Source: Apostichopus japonicus
Taxonomy: Eukaryota > Echinodermata > Holothuroidea > Aspidochirotida > Stichopodidae
Direction of reading: 5' to 3'
NCBI RefSeq assembly: GCF_037975245.1
Contig: NC_092562.1
Location: 25,504,054-25,568,053, forward strand
DNA length: 64,000 bases
Shown: piece by piece, positions 35,051-46,299 of the stretch
Layout of the letters: every line of letters starts with the position of its first letter
How positions within the stretch are numbered: position 1 is the first letter of the stretch
Made by a program: the position numbers and the translations under genes
Notes under the pieces: model-generated
The model's input: the letters and a program-made list of their open reading frames with translations, nothing else
The model's database searches: none
Told to the model about the DNA's origin: nothing

Positions 35051-35059
35051 CAAAATGGT

Positions 35060-35804
35060 GGGATTTTATGTTCATCGAAAAGTCTCCATAGTTGGTCTTT
35101 AAACTCGAGAATATTGGTGAGACGAGACGTTTTTGGACAAAAGCCATGTTGAGACTATCTGATCAAAGACTGACCACTGAAATGACTGACCAAAGACTTT
35201 TTAACAATAGACTCCATGACCTTACAAACAACACTAGTGAGACTATCGGGCTTATAATTACAGGGCTTAGACTTATCACCTTTCTTGAAAATTCGGGTGA
35301 TATTAGCACATCTCTAGTCCTGAGGAACATAACCTTCATTCATAATTTCACTAAAAACCAATGAGAGTGGAACTCAGAAATGGTGTGCAAAACTGTTCAA
35401 TAAATACGGATGGATTGCATCAGGTCCAGAAGCTGTAGAAACTGTTAGACAAAACAGCTCATAAAGACAACCTCATCCGAAAATAAGACCGTATCCATTT
35501 TAGAACCATCACTTCCCCCCCCCCCCTGAAAAGCTGGAATACTTCTCATGTCTTCCCTTGTAAAAACCGACACAACATAGTTGTTCAAAAGATCTGCAAG
35601 ATCTTGACTAACAGTTACTATATTATCTGTGTGTGGTGCCCAACGAGAAACAGCTGCAACTTTTACTTTCTGATTTGCACTGACATAAGTTAAAAAGGCC
35701 TTTAGGTTATCCTTACTATTCAAGGCAATGTTATTTTCGAAATTCAATTTTTCTTCAGACACTAAGCGTTCTACCTTCAGCTGATGTATTTTTGACTTGG
35801 CCAA
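35060..35804 (-). pseudogene. CR1-like ORF2 linker and RT start, truncated
   Basis: 35804-35445 reads NLKAFLTYVSANQKVK, DLADLLNNYVVSVFTREDM, the usual stretch between endonuclease and RT. From about 35435 the frame continues as SGPDAIHPYLL, then ITRIFKKGDKSKPCNYKPDS and KVMESIVKKS. It stops matching near 35060, before motif A, at the edge of the nested insert. Stops interrupt it. Confidence 0.78.
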
Positions 35805-36892
35805 AAGATATTAGGAATTAGTCCTCCTAAACAACTTCCACAGTCTACGTTTTTGCCTAATTGCACATCTAACATTCTTATTCATCCAGGAAGGTATACT
35901 GCTTTTACGACGACGTTTCTTCCACGGAACACGATTTCCCATAATGACTTTTAACTTATTAGCAACAAATCCAAGACGAAGAGGCACTCATATATCAAAA
36001 CAAATTAATCCAATCTGTACCCTTCAGTATAGTTTTAATTGCCTCTGTATCTGATCTCGAAAAATCAGGGACCTTTTCCTTGCTAACAGAATTTACGACC
36101 ATACAAACAACATCAAACGTAGTATAACATGATTGCTAGTTCCTAGTTATCCTAGACCCTTCAGATCAACAACATTGCTTGATTCAGAACTCAAGACAAG
36201 ATCCAGGATGTTATCCCCCCTAGTAGGGAAAGTAACATGCAATGCTGATGTAAAAAGCAACCTTGCTTAACATCTAGAAAGTTTTTACCCTTCCTACCAC
36301 TGGAACCATCTATACAATTAATGTCAGAAATTTTAAAAGTCGCCTATTATAACAACCTTACCTTTAGCAGCCTTTCTAATTGATTCAAAGAGCAAGCCAC
36401 TGTTAGGAAACGGTAAACAACACAAATAGTAATAACATCACTGAACCTCTTGTGGACAATTCGCACCAGACAGAATTTACAAAAGAACCTTGCAACTGAG
36501 ACTTCTCAACATTAACAATATCATCCCTAACATACAGTAAAACTCCCCTCCAATATAATTATCTGTATCCCTCCTGTCCTGACGATACACAGCATACCCT
36601 GGTAAGACACCCCAGCACTATCAATGTCCTCCCTTAACCAAGATTCTATGATACCAAACACATCCGGTTTCAGATCCTCAAGAAGAACAGTTAATTCAGC
36701 ATTTATTTATTCATTTAGAATAGGTCTACATTGGTAATCTTCAGCTTATCCCTGAAGCTCTGTATCTTAGCATGCCTACTGATCATGTTAAAACTATTAC
36801 TATCACTTTCCTTGCTTTCAAAACGCTTATAAGCATCTCCATTAGAAACATAATCCTTATCAAAATTTATGCCTGCCCCCATCGCCCCGAAT

Positions 36893-37552
36893 TTAGTTAA
36901 AACATAGCTGTTCAACAGAGTTATTCACCATCCTACCAAACAGCGAGGCCCTAGTGTTAGCTAAGTGCAACCCATCCCTGGCAAACAAATACTTTCTACC
37001 CTGGAAACATGACCACATGTCAACAAATGTGAAGCCAAAGTCAGAACACAGACTATGCAAGCAACCATTCAAATTCACCAACTTATGTGTCTGAACCTTT
37101 TTGTCATATCTTGGCAATAGACTGCAGATGACATGATTAGCATGAGTTGATGATAGGCGACACAAAACTGAGTCCCTTGGTCGTATTATGTCAAGTGACT
37201 ACTTCTGCACATTATTGGTACCAGCCTGGACCACCTCCTCATTTGACACAATTTTGTTTACCCTTTCACTGACATCTTGGATCTTAGCACCTGGCAAACA
37301 TACCCTGACCCTTTTTGCTTTATCCACCCTGCAGAACTCTCGGTCCAAATACTGGACCAGTGAATACCCACATAATACCATTCTTCCTTTTGAATTCTCC
37401 CGTTCCCACTGACCACTGTTTTCAAACACACTTCCATCGTCGTTCACATCACAATCACCACGTACTTCGTCCAGTACTAACCACTCACCATTTCTCTCCT
37501 GGGAGATTTCATTACCATCGTTCCCATTACAAACATCACGCAACTCCTCCAC
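36893..37552 (-). pseudogene. CR1-like ORF1 SGNH-esterase domain, frameshifted
   Basis: Many CR1-group ORF1 proteins carry a SGNH/GDSL hydrolase-like domain. Here 37552-37199 shows VLCGYSLVQYLDREFC, matching the GDS-L block but with Tyr where Asp is expected, then RVRVCLPGAKIQDVSERV and AGTNNVQ (block with GTN). After a frame change 37165-36893 shows FTFVDMWSCFQGRKYLFARD and DGLHLANTRASLFG, the block with the Asp-x-x-His dyad. Domain identity rests on these blocks. Confidence 0.75.
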
Positions 37553-38824
37553 AGGTTACAACTCCAATTCATTATGATTTGGAACATCCTAGTTGGAGAA
37601 TCCCTTTGAACAACTGCACTACTCACAGTCCTACTATTCCTACTAACATACATTCTTTCTAACTTACTTATGTATAATACACTATACAAATGCATATGAA
37701 ACTGACATTATGTACGTACTTGATTTTATACTAAAATGCAGTTTCCACGCAGTCTGCGATGCCGTCAGTTAACTTCTTGATATAACCGTATAAACACTCT
37801 TCTCTTCACGTTTAAGTAATGATTCTTGGATATGAAAGTCTCTTCCTAGATAACTATTAGAATCGTAATATTGCTTTCCGAAGATTTACGGTTAAATCTC
37901 TCTATCTCTCACTCATATATATCAATATACGCAATATATGTTATAAAGTCTGTGTCGTAACGAGACCCAGTGTTCATTTCCAGTACACAAATATATACGT
38001 GGCATATATAAGCTGAACTTTGTCATGACTCAAAGGTAGGTACGTGACATTGTAAAAAAATGTTGGACCGTTTTAATGTAACTTTACAACTCCCTCAGAA
38101 CCTCCACTTTACGCATGCGCACACATTATATTTGAGAATGTGATCATCAGAACTTTCAAACATATATATTTATATAACTATTTGTTAGGATTTTTTATCC
38201 GGGTCGAGTTAGAGCGATACAACTGGACGTGCTATTGATTACTGTTTCAGCTTAATTTACCTTACAGAAACTTAACAAAAAGCCCATGGTGCCACTTACA
38301 ATACATGCATACTAACAAACATATATATATTACACTATACAAGTACATATGAAACTGACATGATATACGTATGGTATGTTATACGAAAAGGAAGTTTCTA
38401 AGCTGTCTGCAGTACCGTCAGTTAACTTCTTGATATAACCATATAAACATTATGTTCTTCTATTCACGTTTAAATAATAATCCTTGGAGTTGAAAATCTC
38501 TTCCTAGATTACTATGAGAATCGTAAGAATGCTTTCCGAAGATTTACTATTAAATCTCTCTCTCATATACATATGTCTGCAGTAGATGTTATTAAGTCTG
38601 TGTCTAAACGAGACCCAGTGTTACTTTCCAGTACACAAATAGGCTCATACGTAGTCTTCCTAAGACCATAGTATGCCATAGGCAACTTCTTCAGTATAAG
38701 CGTGTATAGTTAAGGAAGTGAAAGAGCATTGAGAAATCTCAGTTCACAGATATAGATATATGGCGAGAGGTTGATTCGGGGGCTTTGGAAGTGGTGAAGA
38801 AGTCCGAATTTCGATATAGCCTAC

Positions 38825-38872
38825 CTATTACTAGTAGTAGTAGGCCTAGTACTAGTAGTAGTACTAGACGTA
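38825..38872. repeat. (TAG/TAC)n short repeat, palindromic
   Basis: actagtagtagtaggcctag followed by a mirrored copy; similar sequence is at 60655-60730. Confidence 0.7.
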
Positions 38873-39049
38873 ACTAGATGTCTGGAATGTAACTGTGTTA
38901 GACCTACTTAGACCTGCAAACTGTACTGTCGGTTTCACAGCCATTCACTCTTTTATTTAAATAACATATAGCACTGTATGCAAGCAGAATCGTAATTGAA
39001 ATGGTTGTTCAATAATGAGCAGAAAATGGTGTCTCCCTCCTCACCCCCC

Positions 39050-39411
39050 CCCCCTGCCCCTCCCTCTCAAAACCTCACCTTGGATGTGAATGACTTTTCA
39101 AGTGTAAGGATATTACATGATATTCATCATTGTACAATGGAACTGTGATAGGGTCCATGTTCAATGTTAACACAAAAAACATGATTATGTCTCTAAGGAG
39201 GGTGATTTATGTGAAACATTTCCAATTTTCCCCCCTGCCCCTCCCTCTCAAAACCTCACCTTGGATGTGAATGACTTTTCAAGTGTAAGGATATTACATG
39301 ATATTCATCATTGTACAATGGAACTGTGATAGGGTCCATGTTCAATGTTAACACAAAAAACATGATTATGTCTCTAAGGAGGGTGATTTATGTAAAACAT
39401 TTCCAATTTTC
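39050..39411. repeat. Tandem duplication, 181-bp unit, two nearly identical copies
   Basis: 39050-39230 and 39231-39411 differ at about one or two positions (for example gtgaaac against gtaaaac). A C-run lies at the left edge. Confidence 0.93.
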
Positions 39412-39893
39412 CCCTCCCTCATTCGAAGTGTTTTCGTAGAGAAGTATTGCATCTACGACAGCCCTCCTAGTGCCAAACAACGGCTAATCATTTCAGTTTG
39501 GAAACAGGCAATGCTCAGGCAAAACTCTTCTACGCACCAACATCATACAGTACACTACTGTGAACGGGAAGGGGGGGGGGGTCAATAACCTCTCAGAATT
39601 TGGTCTGATAGGATGAAACATCACTCACGTTACGGCTCGGAAAAAATGTCTGGTTATATATCTTACATTAATGCAAACAAATAGTACACATGTCTCTGAA
39701 TGTACGTATAACATAAAGAAACTCTATCTGTAAGCTAACAAGAGCGCCCACTGTTTATATGTATATGTTCTTTGGCCACATTTGCAATGCCATTTTAACC
39801 ACTTGAGACATTTTAAATCGGGCAAAGATTTTAAACAATAGTGAGCCCCATCTGTGGTTTTGTACCAGAAGTTCAATGTTGACGTGGCCTCCC

Positions 39894-40196
39894 CTAGCTG
39901 TATAGACTCGGTATGATACCATAATGATCCATCTTCTCATTCTCCTTCTCAACCTCTCTATACATTTGATGGTCCTGAAAAAATGCATCAATGGACTCAG
40001 CTAGTCCAATTCTATCACAAACAGTATTTTTATCGATGTTTATGACGATATATTGTGGAGCGGTATTTCGCACCAATGTAAATTTTGCCCGACTGGCTTG
40101 AAATTCTATATTTAGCTCATTAGGTTGCCAATAGCACGTTCTTTTGTTACGAACTAACAGACTAAATAACATGGTGATATCATGAGCTGATCCCAC
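39894..40196 (-). other. Possible exon or gene fragment, unrecognised
   Basis: A 100-residue minus-strand frame (MGSAHDITMLFSLLVRNKRT and onward, charged C-terminus). I do not recognise it. Part of it (40014-40115) is duplicated at 40357-40459. In the duplicate the frame stays open: EFQASRAKFTLVRNTAPQY against EFHASRAKFTLAPNIAPQY, with conservative changes later (IDKNTVCD against IEKNTVCD). That hints at past coding use. It could also be chance within a repeat. Confidence 0.3.
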
Positions 40197-40459
40197 AATT
40201 AAATATATATTTTAACACAGCCCTTCTGTATTCTATTAACTACTGTGAAAATGGGCTGTAATTTTTACCAGGCTCCCCAGTCCACCGGGCCACCGGCCAA
40301 CCGGGCCAGCGGCCCACCGGGCATTGCTCAAATGCCCGTGTGGCCAGTCCGTCACTGATCACAAACAGTATTTTTCTCGATGTTTATGACGTTATATTGT
40401 GGAGCGATATTTGGCGCCAATGTAAACTTTGCCCGACTGGCATGAAATTCTATATTTAG
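40014..40459. repeat. Direct repeat pair (~103 bp) flanking the GC-rich element
   Basis: 40014-40115 and 40357-40459 are direct copies with about 10 percent differences by eye. Confidence 0.85.
40262..40356. mobile_element. Short GC-rich element end (hAT-like)
   Basis: A ccgggcc/ggcccaccgggc-rich stretch with the hairpin gggcattgctcaaatgccc ends in ggccagtccgtcactg. Reversed, this reads CAGTGACGGACTGGCC, a hAT-style terminus. It lies exactly between the two copies of the duplicated 103-bp segment. Confidence 0.45.
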
Positions 40460-40469
40460 ATAATACAGA

Positions 40470-41550
40470 CAAAGCTTTATTTTCAGTGTCATTTCGATTG
40501 CCTCAGACCTCTGGTTACTTCCTTATCTTTTTTCCTGTTACATTTTTGTTTTCTTTCTTAACATGCCGCCTTTTATTCAAGTAGAAAGAAAAGATATGAA
40601 ACTTAAAAGTAAGAAAAAGTGTCAAGCTGTAAATACGCCGCAAATTATTATGTCTTTGCATGTTGCATTTTTGACTTATAAACGTAAACGCGTTAGAATA
40701 TACGTCACATCCACTTGGAGTTAAAAGACGTTAAAAGACGTTGTTTTATTTACAAAACGTGCCTTTGCATTTATCTCACGAGGTAATTCAAGTTCAATTT
40801 CACAGCTCTTTCCAGTGCGCTTGTCTTAGAAGGTATTCTTATAAAGCGCCCTTACACGGAGAGCAAATTACTCTGACCTAACACACGGCTATCACATGAG
40901 AGCATCGGTCTACCATAATATGCAATCGGAGGTTCAACTGCCTGGACCTTTTCATTTAGACACCATAGTTAATCAGGCTAACCCTAATGGTAAATGTAGG
41001 GTTAGTGTTAACTTCCAGCGCCGCCATAATTGTTTGGAAAATTTTTATCGAAGTAGAAAAACTTTCCGCTCAATGCCGCACATAGAAATTGTAAATCCAA
41101 CCAAGATTTTGACTCTCTTAACACTTTAATTTTTTGGACATGCCATTCTCCTGCAATCCTTGACGTTATCACAGTCGTTTAAAAGGTGAGGAACATTTCC
41201 ATAAAAACTATTAGTTCTGCAGGTTTCTGCAAGTTTCTTTCGATATTTAGCCTCAGTTTGAAAATATGGCCACTTTAGCATTTTAACCCTCTTTAACCTC
41301 TAAACCAAAAGTGGTATGAGCTACCGTCTCGAATATGTTTGGGAACTAGTGACCAACTAAGCCATCAAATTAAAAGATAAGATCGGACTCCATCCCCCCA
41401 CCCCCCTCACCCCTTCAAAGACCCCTCCCATACTCTAACCGAGTACCGATAAAACAGGTGTATTGGTTTATTTAGGCTACAAAATTAGAGAATTATTGTG
41501 TATTGCTGACCAGGTGAAGGTTTTTATTGAGGAGTCGGATATGACGAGGG
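40470..41550. other. Stretch without recognised gene
   Basis: AT-rich, with a C-run at 41394-41405. No conserved frame was seen. Confidence 0.5.
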
Positions 41551-41554
41551 GAGT

Positions 41555-42790
41555 TAATACATAAAACGATATAACAAACAGACTACAACAAACATTCTAA
41601 GTGCTCGAATGGAATGTATGAAGTACCGTAGCACGGTTAATAAATGAGTTGCTGTAAACTTACGTACGGTATTTTGTGGGGATTCTTAGATTTCTGCTCG
41701 ATTTTTGCAGGAGAATTTTTAGTACAGTTTATGGGGTTATTCTGATCATTGTAAATCTTATTAGCCATCTTGTAAACTAAGGTCTTACAGCAGCATTTAC
41801 TTTTTCTCAAAGTATATTGTATTCTAAATAAATATAGCTGATGTGTATTTAAGAAACTTCATTCTTCTTTCTTTGCTTTTGTTTTGTGCAATATAAAATG
41901 GTACCAGACAGGCACTGTATACATCACATGTTCCAGGTTGTATAATAGTATTGAAAACATTTTCTTTAGCATTTTGGTTAAAGAAAGACACAACGTAAGC
42001 CACACTAGATACTATATAATATACTTTTTAATACCTTAATGCTTTGCAAGAAAAGGTCAAACTGTCGTCGCTGTATACTCCCAGTACTCAGTTTAGGTCT
42101 AGCCACACCAGCTGTAGCCACATCTGATCCCTCAATATTAATACGTTGCGACCTTGATAGAATGAGACCTTCATGTTTTATTGTTTAGTTTCAAGAAACG
42201 AATTTCGTTTAGTTTGAAGGGTTACGCAGTAAAGTCTTGCGGTCACATGTTGGAACTATGTCATTTACAGAACACTGCAAATTTCATTAGTCAGTTTCAA
42301 CAGAGCTGTTATGACTTGTGCATGATACAGCAGTATCATCGGCACATTATGTAACAGAAATGTGTGAGTTTGGCCTAATTTCATCAGTATCTATAGTAAA
42401 TAATATAGCATATAATGGACCCCACCCCAAGTCATACAAACCTTTATTTCCAATATTTCCGATAACCCTTTATCCAACCTTACTTGTCTGGGCTATCCTT
42501 GAAGAAATTGTGTCAACCAATAAGTAAGCCATGTTTCTTTGATAAATCGTAAAAGATCCTTTATTAATTGATTTGGCAAGACAGTATTAAACGCACTTGA
42601 AAGTCAAGAAAAAGACCCTTTGTTATAATTCTTTCCTTACAATCTTAATGAGACACAATATCATAGATTAATCAAACGTTTGATATGGATATGGATTCCT
42701 CGAGTGGCTTGCAACTTCCGTTCTGGAACAGCAAGTGCCTTCTCCCTTCTTATGTCAAGCAACCTTTATGGGTTAAAAATCCCAATGTAC
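41555..42790 (-). mobile_element. Rex1/CR1-like RT fragment, copy 1
   Basis: The minus strand carries broken RT-derived coding. 42690-42500 gives KGLFLDFSSAFNTVLPNQL, then ETWLTYWL (motif A region). 42170-42080 gives SQRINIEGSDV-type sequence, and 42030-41880 the post-RT stretch ending DLYSA..VPFYIA. Internal parts of the RT are missing. The same 1.2-kb unit, with the same ends, lies at 44508-45766. Both contain an AT-rich 3' part without coding. Confidence 0.68.
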
Positions 42791-42799
42791 GGAAACCAG

Positions 42800-44060
42800 G
42801 GCTGAGGGTGTATCAGTTTGATGATGTTCATTTGGTTTGTATGTCCATGTCCTGACTTGGTTTATTTTTCCAAAAGGTCAGGTATTACTTCCCATGAGAT
42901 CCTGAACTTATTAGCCTGTGCAAGAAAATATCTAAGGTTCTGTCAAATCTGAAGGTTGCTATACAGGTTTCCTAGTAATTCGGTCTTAACGCCCCCCCCC
43001 CCACCTCCTCAGCCTTCTTAGCAAAGTAATTACTTAAGTATAAACTATGCTACTAGTACCTTCCAAAGTTTCATGTAAAAGTGTGCGACCTTCAACTATG
43101 TAACTAGGTAATACTTAGCCAGATAAAGGTATAGTTTTGAGTTAGGCTAGAGTAATGCTCGTGATCAGGAAAGCCGCCAACAGCTAAGAGAAACCGTACT
43201 CCTTTAGGGAGATGTTACGTTTCTAACGTTTATTTATATATGATATTGAAGATTGAAGGAAGTCTTAAGTGGAAATGAGCTGGCGTTTGCATGTTTTAAT
43301 TTGTCATAATACTGGTATTTGTTTATTGAACTGTTTACATTCACATTGAAAAGGAGACAGGACATCAAAGATTACATTATATATCGCCCCCCCCCCCATC
43401 CCAACCATCCCAAGTGGCACTATGACATTACGCACTGGTAAAAAATAGCACCTTGCCACGACTTTTAAATATACCAATTTACTCCCGTACCGTGCAAGAT
43501 AATGGACTTAGATATTTTAGGGATAAGTTCATCACAAGGATCTTGATGATATAAGTTCATTATGATGGTTTAGGATTCTTTCCCTGTATTCCTTAGGTAT
43601 GGTTAGGCTTACTCTAAGAATGGCTTAAATTAATTAACCTTGGTCTAAGTATTGTAGTCTTCGCGGTCACAATTAAAAATTGAGTGATTTATTCATCATT
43701 TTTATACGAGTTACACCGTCGAGGGGAGATGGTGTTTAAGACAAGGAGAGCCGGCTGTTGAAAGGGGTGGCATATTGGTCTTATTAATTTTAAAAAGAAA
43801 GCCCACGTTTTGTTGCAATGTATAAATTAGACAAGGTATATGATGAAATGTGAACACATACAATGCAATAATAATAGTTCCAGTGGCGTAATCTGCCAAG
43901 TCGGAACTCTTATAAAGCACACAGATTACGGAAAATTGTGTACAATTCTTCATTTTCAAGTTAGTGTATTACGTGAAATGTCTCTGACAATAGTTTCTAA
44001 GTATCTTTCGAACGCTTTGGGAAGCTTTTCCACTATGCTTTCCCCTTAAACGGAATGTGA
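42800..44060. other. Stretch without recognised gene
   Basis: AT-rich, with C-runs at 42991 and 43387. Short frames near 43711-44049 on both strands show no known motif. Confidence 0.5.
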
Positions 44061-44065
44061 CATTT

Positions 44066-44341
44066 GCTTACTCTAACAGGCACATTCATAATATTCAACC
44101 CAAAAAATTGTTCAAATGTTCCAAGTTGTACTATATTATGTTGTTACTTCTTTTTTATTTCCATCCAGTATACATATAAAAAAGTTCTTACGCTCACAGG
44201 CACATTCATAATATCCAACCAAACCTCGTGTGAATCCTAAGATTTAAAGAAGAACACAACTGTGCCATTGGTCAAGTGTTTCAAAATTGTACTGTAGTAT
44301 GTTGTTCCTTCTTTTTATTTCCTTCCAGTGTACATGTAAAA
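44066..44341. repeat. Imperfect tandem duplication, two copies
   Basis: Both copies start cttac.ctcacaggcacattcata and end with ttgtact.tattatgttgtt...tttatttcc.tccagt.tacat. The second (44188-44341) is about 30 bp longer through an internal insertion. Confidence 0.8.
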
Positions 44342-44507
44342 TTTATAGAGAGGAGTCATATAATACCTCAACAAGAAGAATAACTCAATAAAGGGTTTTT
44401 TTTTTAGATGATAGGATACCAAACAGTCCAAGAATAACTAATATAAAAGGGGAGAAGTTGTCAAGATGATAGGATACCATATAAATAACATCTACTAATA
44501 CAAAACT

Positions 44508-45766
44508 TAATACATAAAACGATATAACAAACAGACTACAACAAACATTCTAAGTGCTCGAATGGAATGCATGAAGTAGCACAGTAAATAAATGAGTTGC
44601 TGTAAACTTACGTTCGCTATTTTGTGGGGATTCTTAGATTTCTGCTCGATTTTTGCAGGAGCCTTTTTAGTACAGTTTATGAGGTTATTCTGATCATTGT
44701 AAATCTTATTAGCCATCTTGTAAACTCAGGTCTTGCAGCAGCATTTACTTTTTCTCAAAGTATATTGTATTCTAAATAAATATAGCTGATGTGTATTTAA
44801 GAAACTTCATTCTTCTTTCTTTTTTTCTTTTTTTTTGCAATATAAAATGGTACCAGAGAGGCACTGTATAGATCACATGTGCCAGGTTGTATAATAGTAT
44901 TAAAAACAATTTCCTTAGCATTTTGGTTAAAGAAAGACACAACGTAAGCCACACTAGATACAATATAATATACTTTTTTAATACCTTGATGCTTTGCAAG
45001 AAAAGGTCAAACTGTCGTCCCCGTATACTCCCAGTACTCAGTTTAGGTGTAGCCACACCAGTTCTAGCCACATCTGATCCCTCAATATTAATACGTTGCG
45101 ACCTTGATAGAATGAGACCTTCATGTTTTATGGTTTATTTTCAAAAACGAATTTCCTTTCTTTTTTGGGGGGAGAGGGGGGGGGGGCGGTTACGCAATAA
45201 AGTCTTGCGGTCACATGTTGGAACTATGTCATATACAGAACACTGCAAATTTCATTGGTCAGTTTCAACAGAGCTCTTATGAATTGCGCATGATACGGCA
45301 GTATCATCGGCACATTCTGTAACAGAAATGTGTGAGTTTGACCTAATTTCATCAGTACCTATAGCAAATAATTTAGCATATAATGGACCCCACCCCCACC
45401 TCAAGGCATAAAAACCTTTATTTCCAATATTTCAGATAACCCTTTATGCAACCTTACTTGTCTGGGCTATCCTTGAAGAAACTGTGTCAGCCAATAAGTA
45501 AGCCATGTTTCTTTGATAAATCGTAAAAGATCCTTCATTAATTGATTTAGCAAGACAGTATTAAACGCACTTGAAAAGTCAAGAAAAAGACCCTTTGTTA
45601 TAATTCTTTCCTTACAATCTTAATGAGACACAATATCATGGATTAATCAAACGTTTGATATGTATATGGATTCTTCGAGTGGCTTGCAACGTCCGTTCTG
45701 GAACAGCAAGTGCCGTCTACTTTTTTTTATGTCAAGCAACCTTTATGGGTTAATAATCCCATTGTA
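44508..45766 (-). mobile_element. Rex1/CR1-like RT fragment, copy 2
   Basis: It is collinear with 41555-42790 from ttaatacataaaacgat to gggttaataatcccattgta. Coding remnants include YIVYTVPLWYHF-type sequence (44890-44830) and SSAFNTVLPN (about 45580). It carries a G-run near 45170-45187. Frames are broken. Confidence 0.68.
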
Positions 45767-45769
45767 TTC

Positions 45770-46290
45770 GTATTCGTCGTGATGCAAAAATGCATGGACC
45801 TTAGACAAATTGTGTGACTGTGTGGTTGTAATGATGACTAAAGTATTCGTCAGTATGTAAAAACGAGAGTGGGTCTTAGGTGGACCTTCGTCAAAAATGA
45901 GTAAGAAAAAACGATAAAAATAGCCAGTTTTAACACTTCTTACCCGGCTCAACCGATTCTTCACCCTCGAAATAGGTAAGAACAATATTTAACTCAATTT
46001 CGCCAAAAGTGCACATTCGCCACTACGCGAAAACGGGGACGAAATGTAACAGTAAGGTAGATGATAAGCAGAGGTTAAGTCAAGAGTCACAAAGTTCATT
46101 AATTGAATGAGAAAAACAAGTCCTTAATGCCATGCATTTTCTACGAGCAGTGCTAGTAGATATTCGCTTCGAAACAATGTGCTTTTAAACGTTAAGAATG
46201 AATTTCATTTATAGAAGAAATTAAAGCAGTCAGGCTTAACATTGTTTTGTTTACAATTGAAGATAAAAATATTTGATATGAAGGATAACA
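45770..46290. other. Stretch without recognised gene
   Basis: No repeat or coding signal was recognised between the Rex1-like fragment and block C. Confidence 0.5.
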
Positions 46291-46299
46291 AAATTCAAT

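Larger units (their letters stand above)
32938..37640 (-). mobile_element. CR1-like non-LTR retrotransposon with nested insert
   Basis: The minus strand gives, in order, an ORF1 esterase-like region (37552-36893), an ORF2 linker (35804-35445), the start of an RT domain (about 35440-35060) and the conserved CR1 C-terminal stretch (MRLRGDMIQVFKIVYGFENL, near 33310). The 3' end at 32938 is a short repeat of ctaaa/actaa type, as CR1 elements have instead of poly(A). Most of the RT is missing and replaced by about 33410-35050. All frames are broken. The element sits inside the second ~680-bp unit, so it inserted after the array formed. Confidence 0.82.
31970..38690. repeat. Tandem array of ~680-bp units upstream of TRIM copy 2, split by an insertion
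   Basis: Units begin ggtaggtatgctgacattgt near 31970, 32656 and (as ggtaggtacgtgacattgt) 38036. Each continues with cacgcatgcgca, gatatccgggtc, cttcttgatataacc and the acacaaat end. The second unit is cut at about 32937 by a CR1-like element and resumes at about 37640. Without that insert the period is about 680 bp. The same unit occurs once upstream of copy 1 and about twice in the inverted block D. Confidence 0.88.

Noticed and set aside
35092-35364. 90-residue plus-strand frame
   Set aside because: Antisense of the CR1-like RT start.
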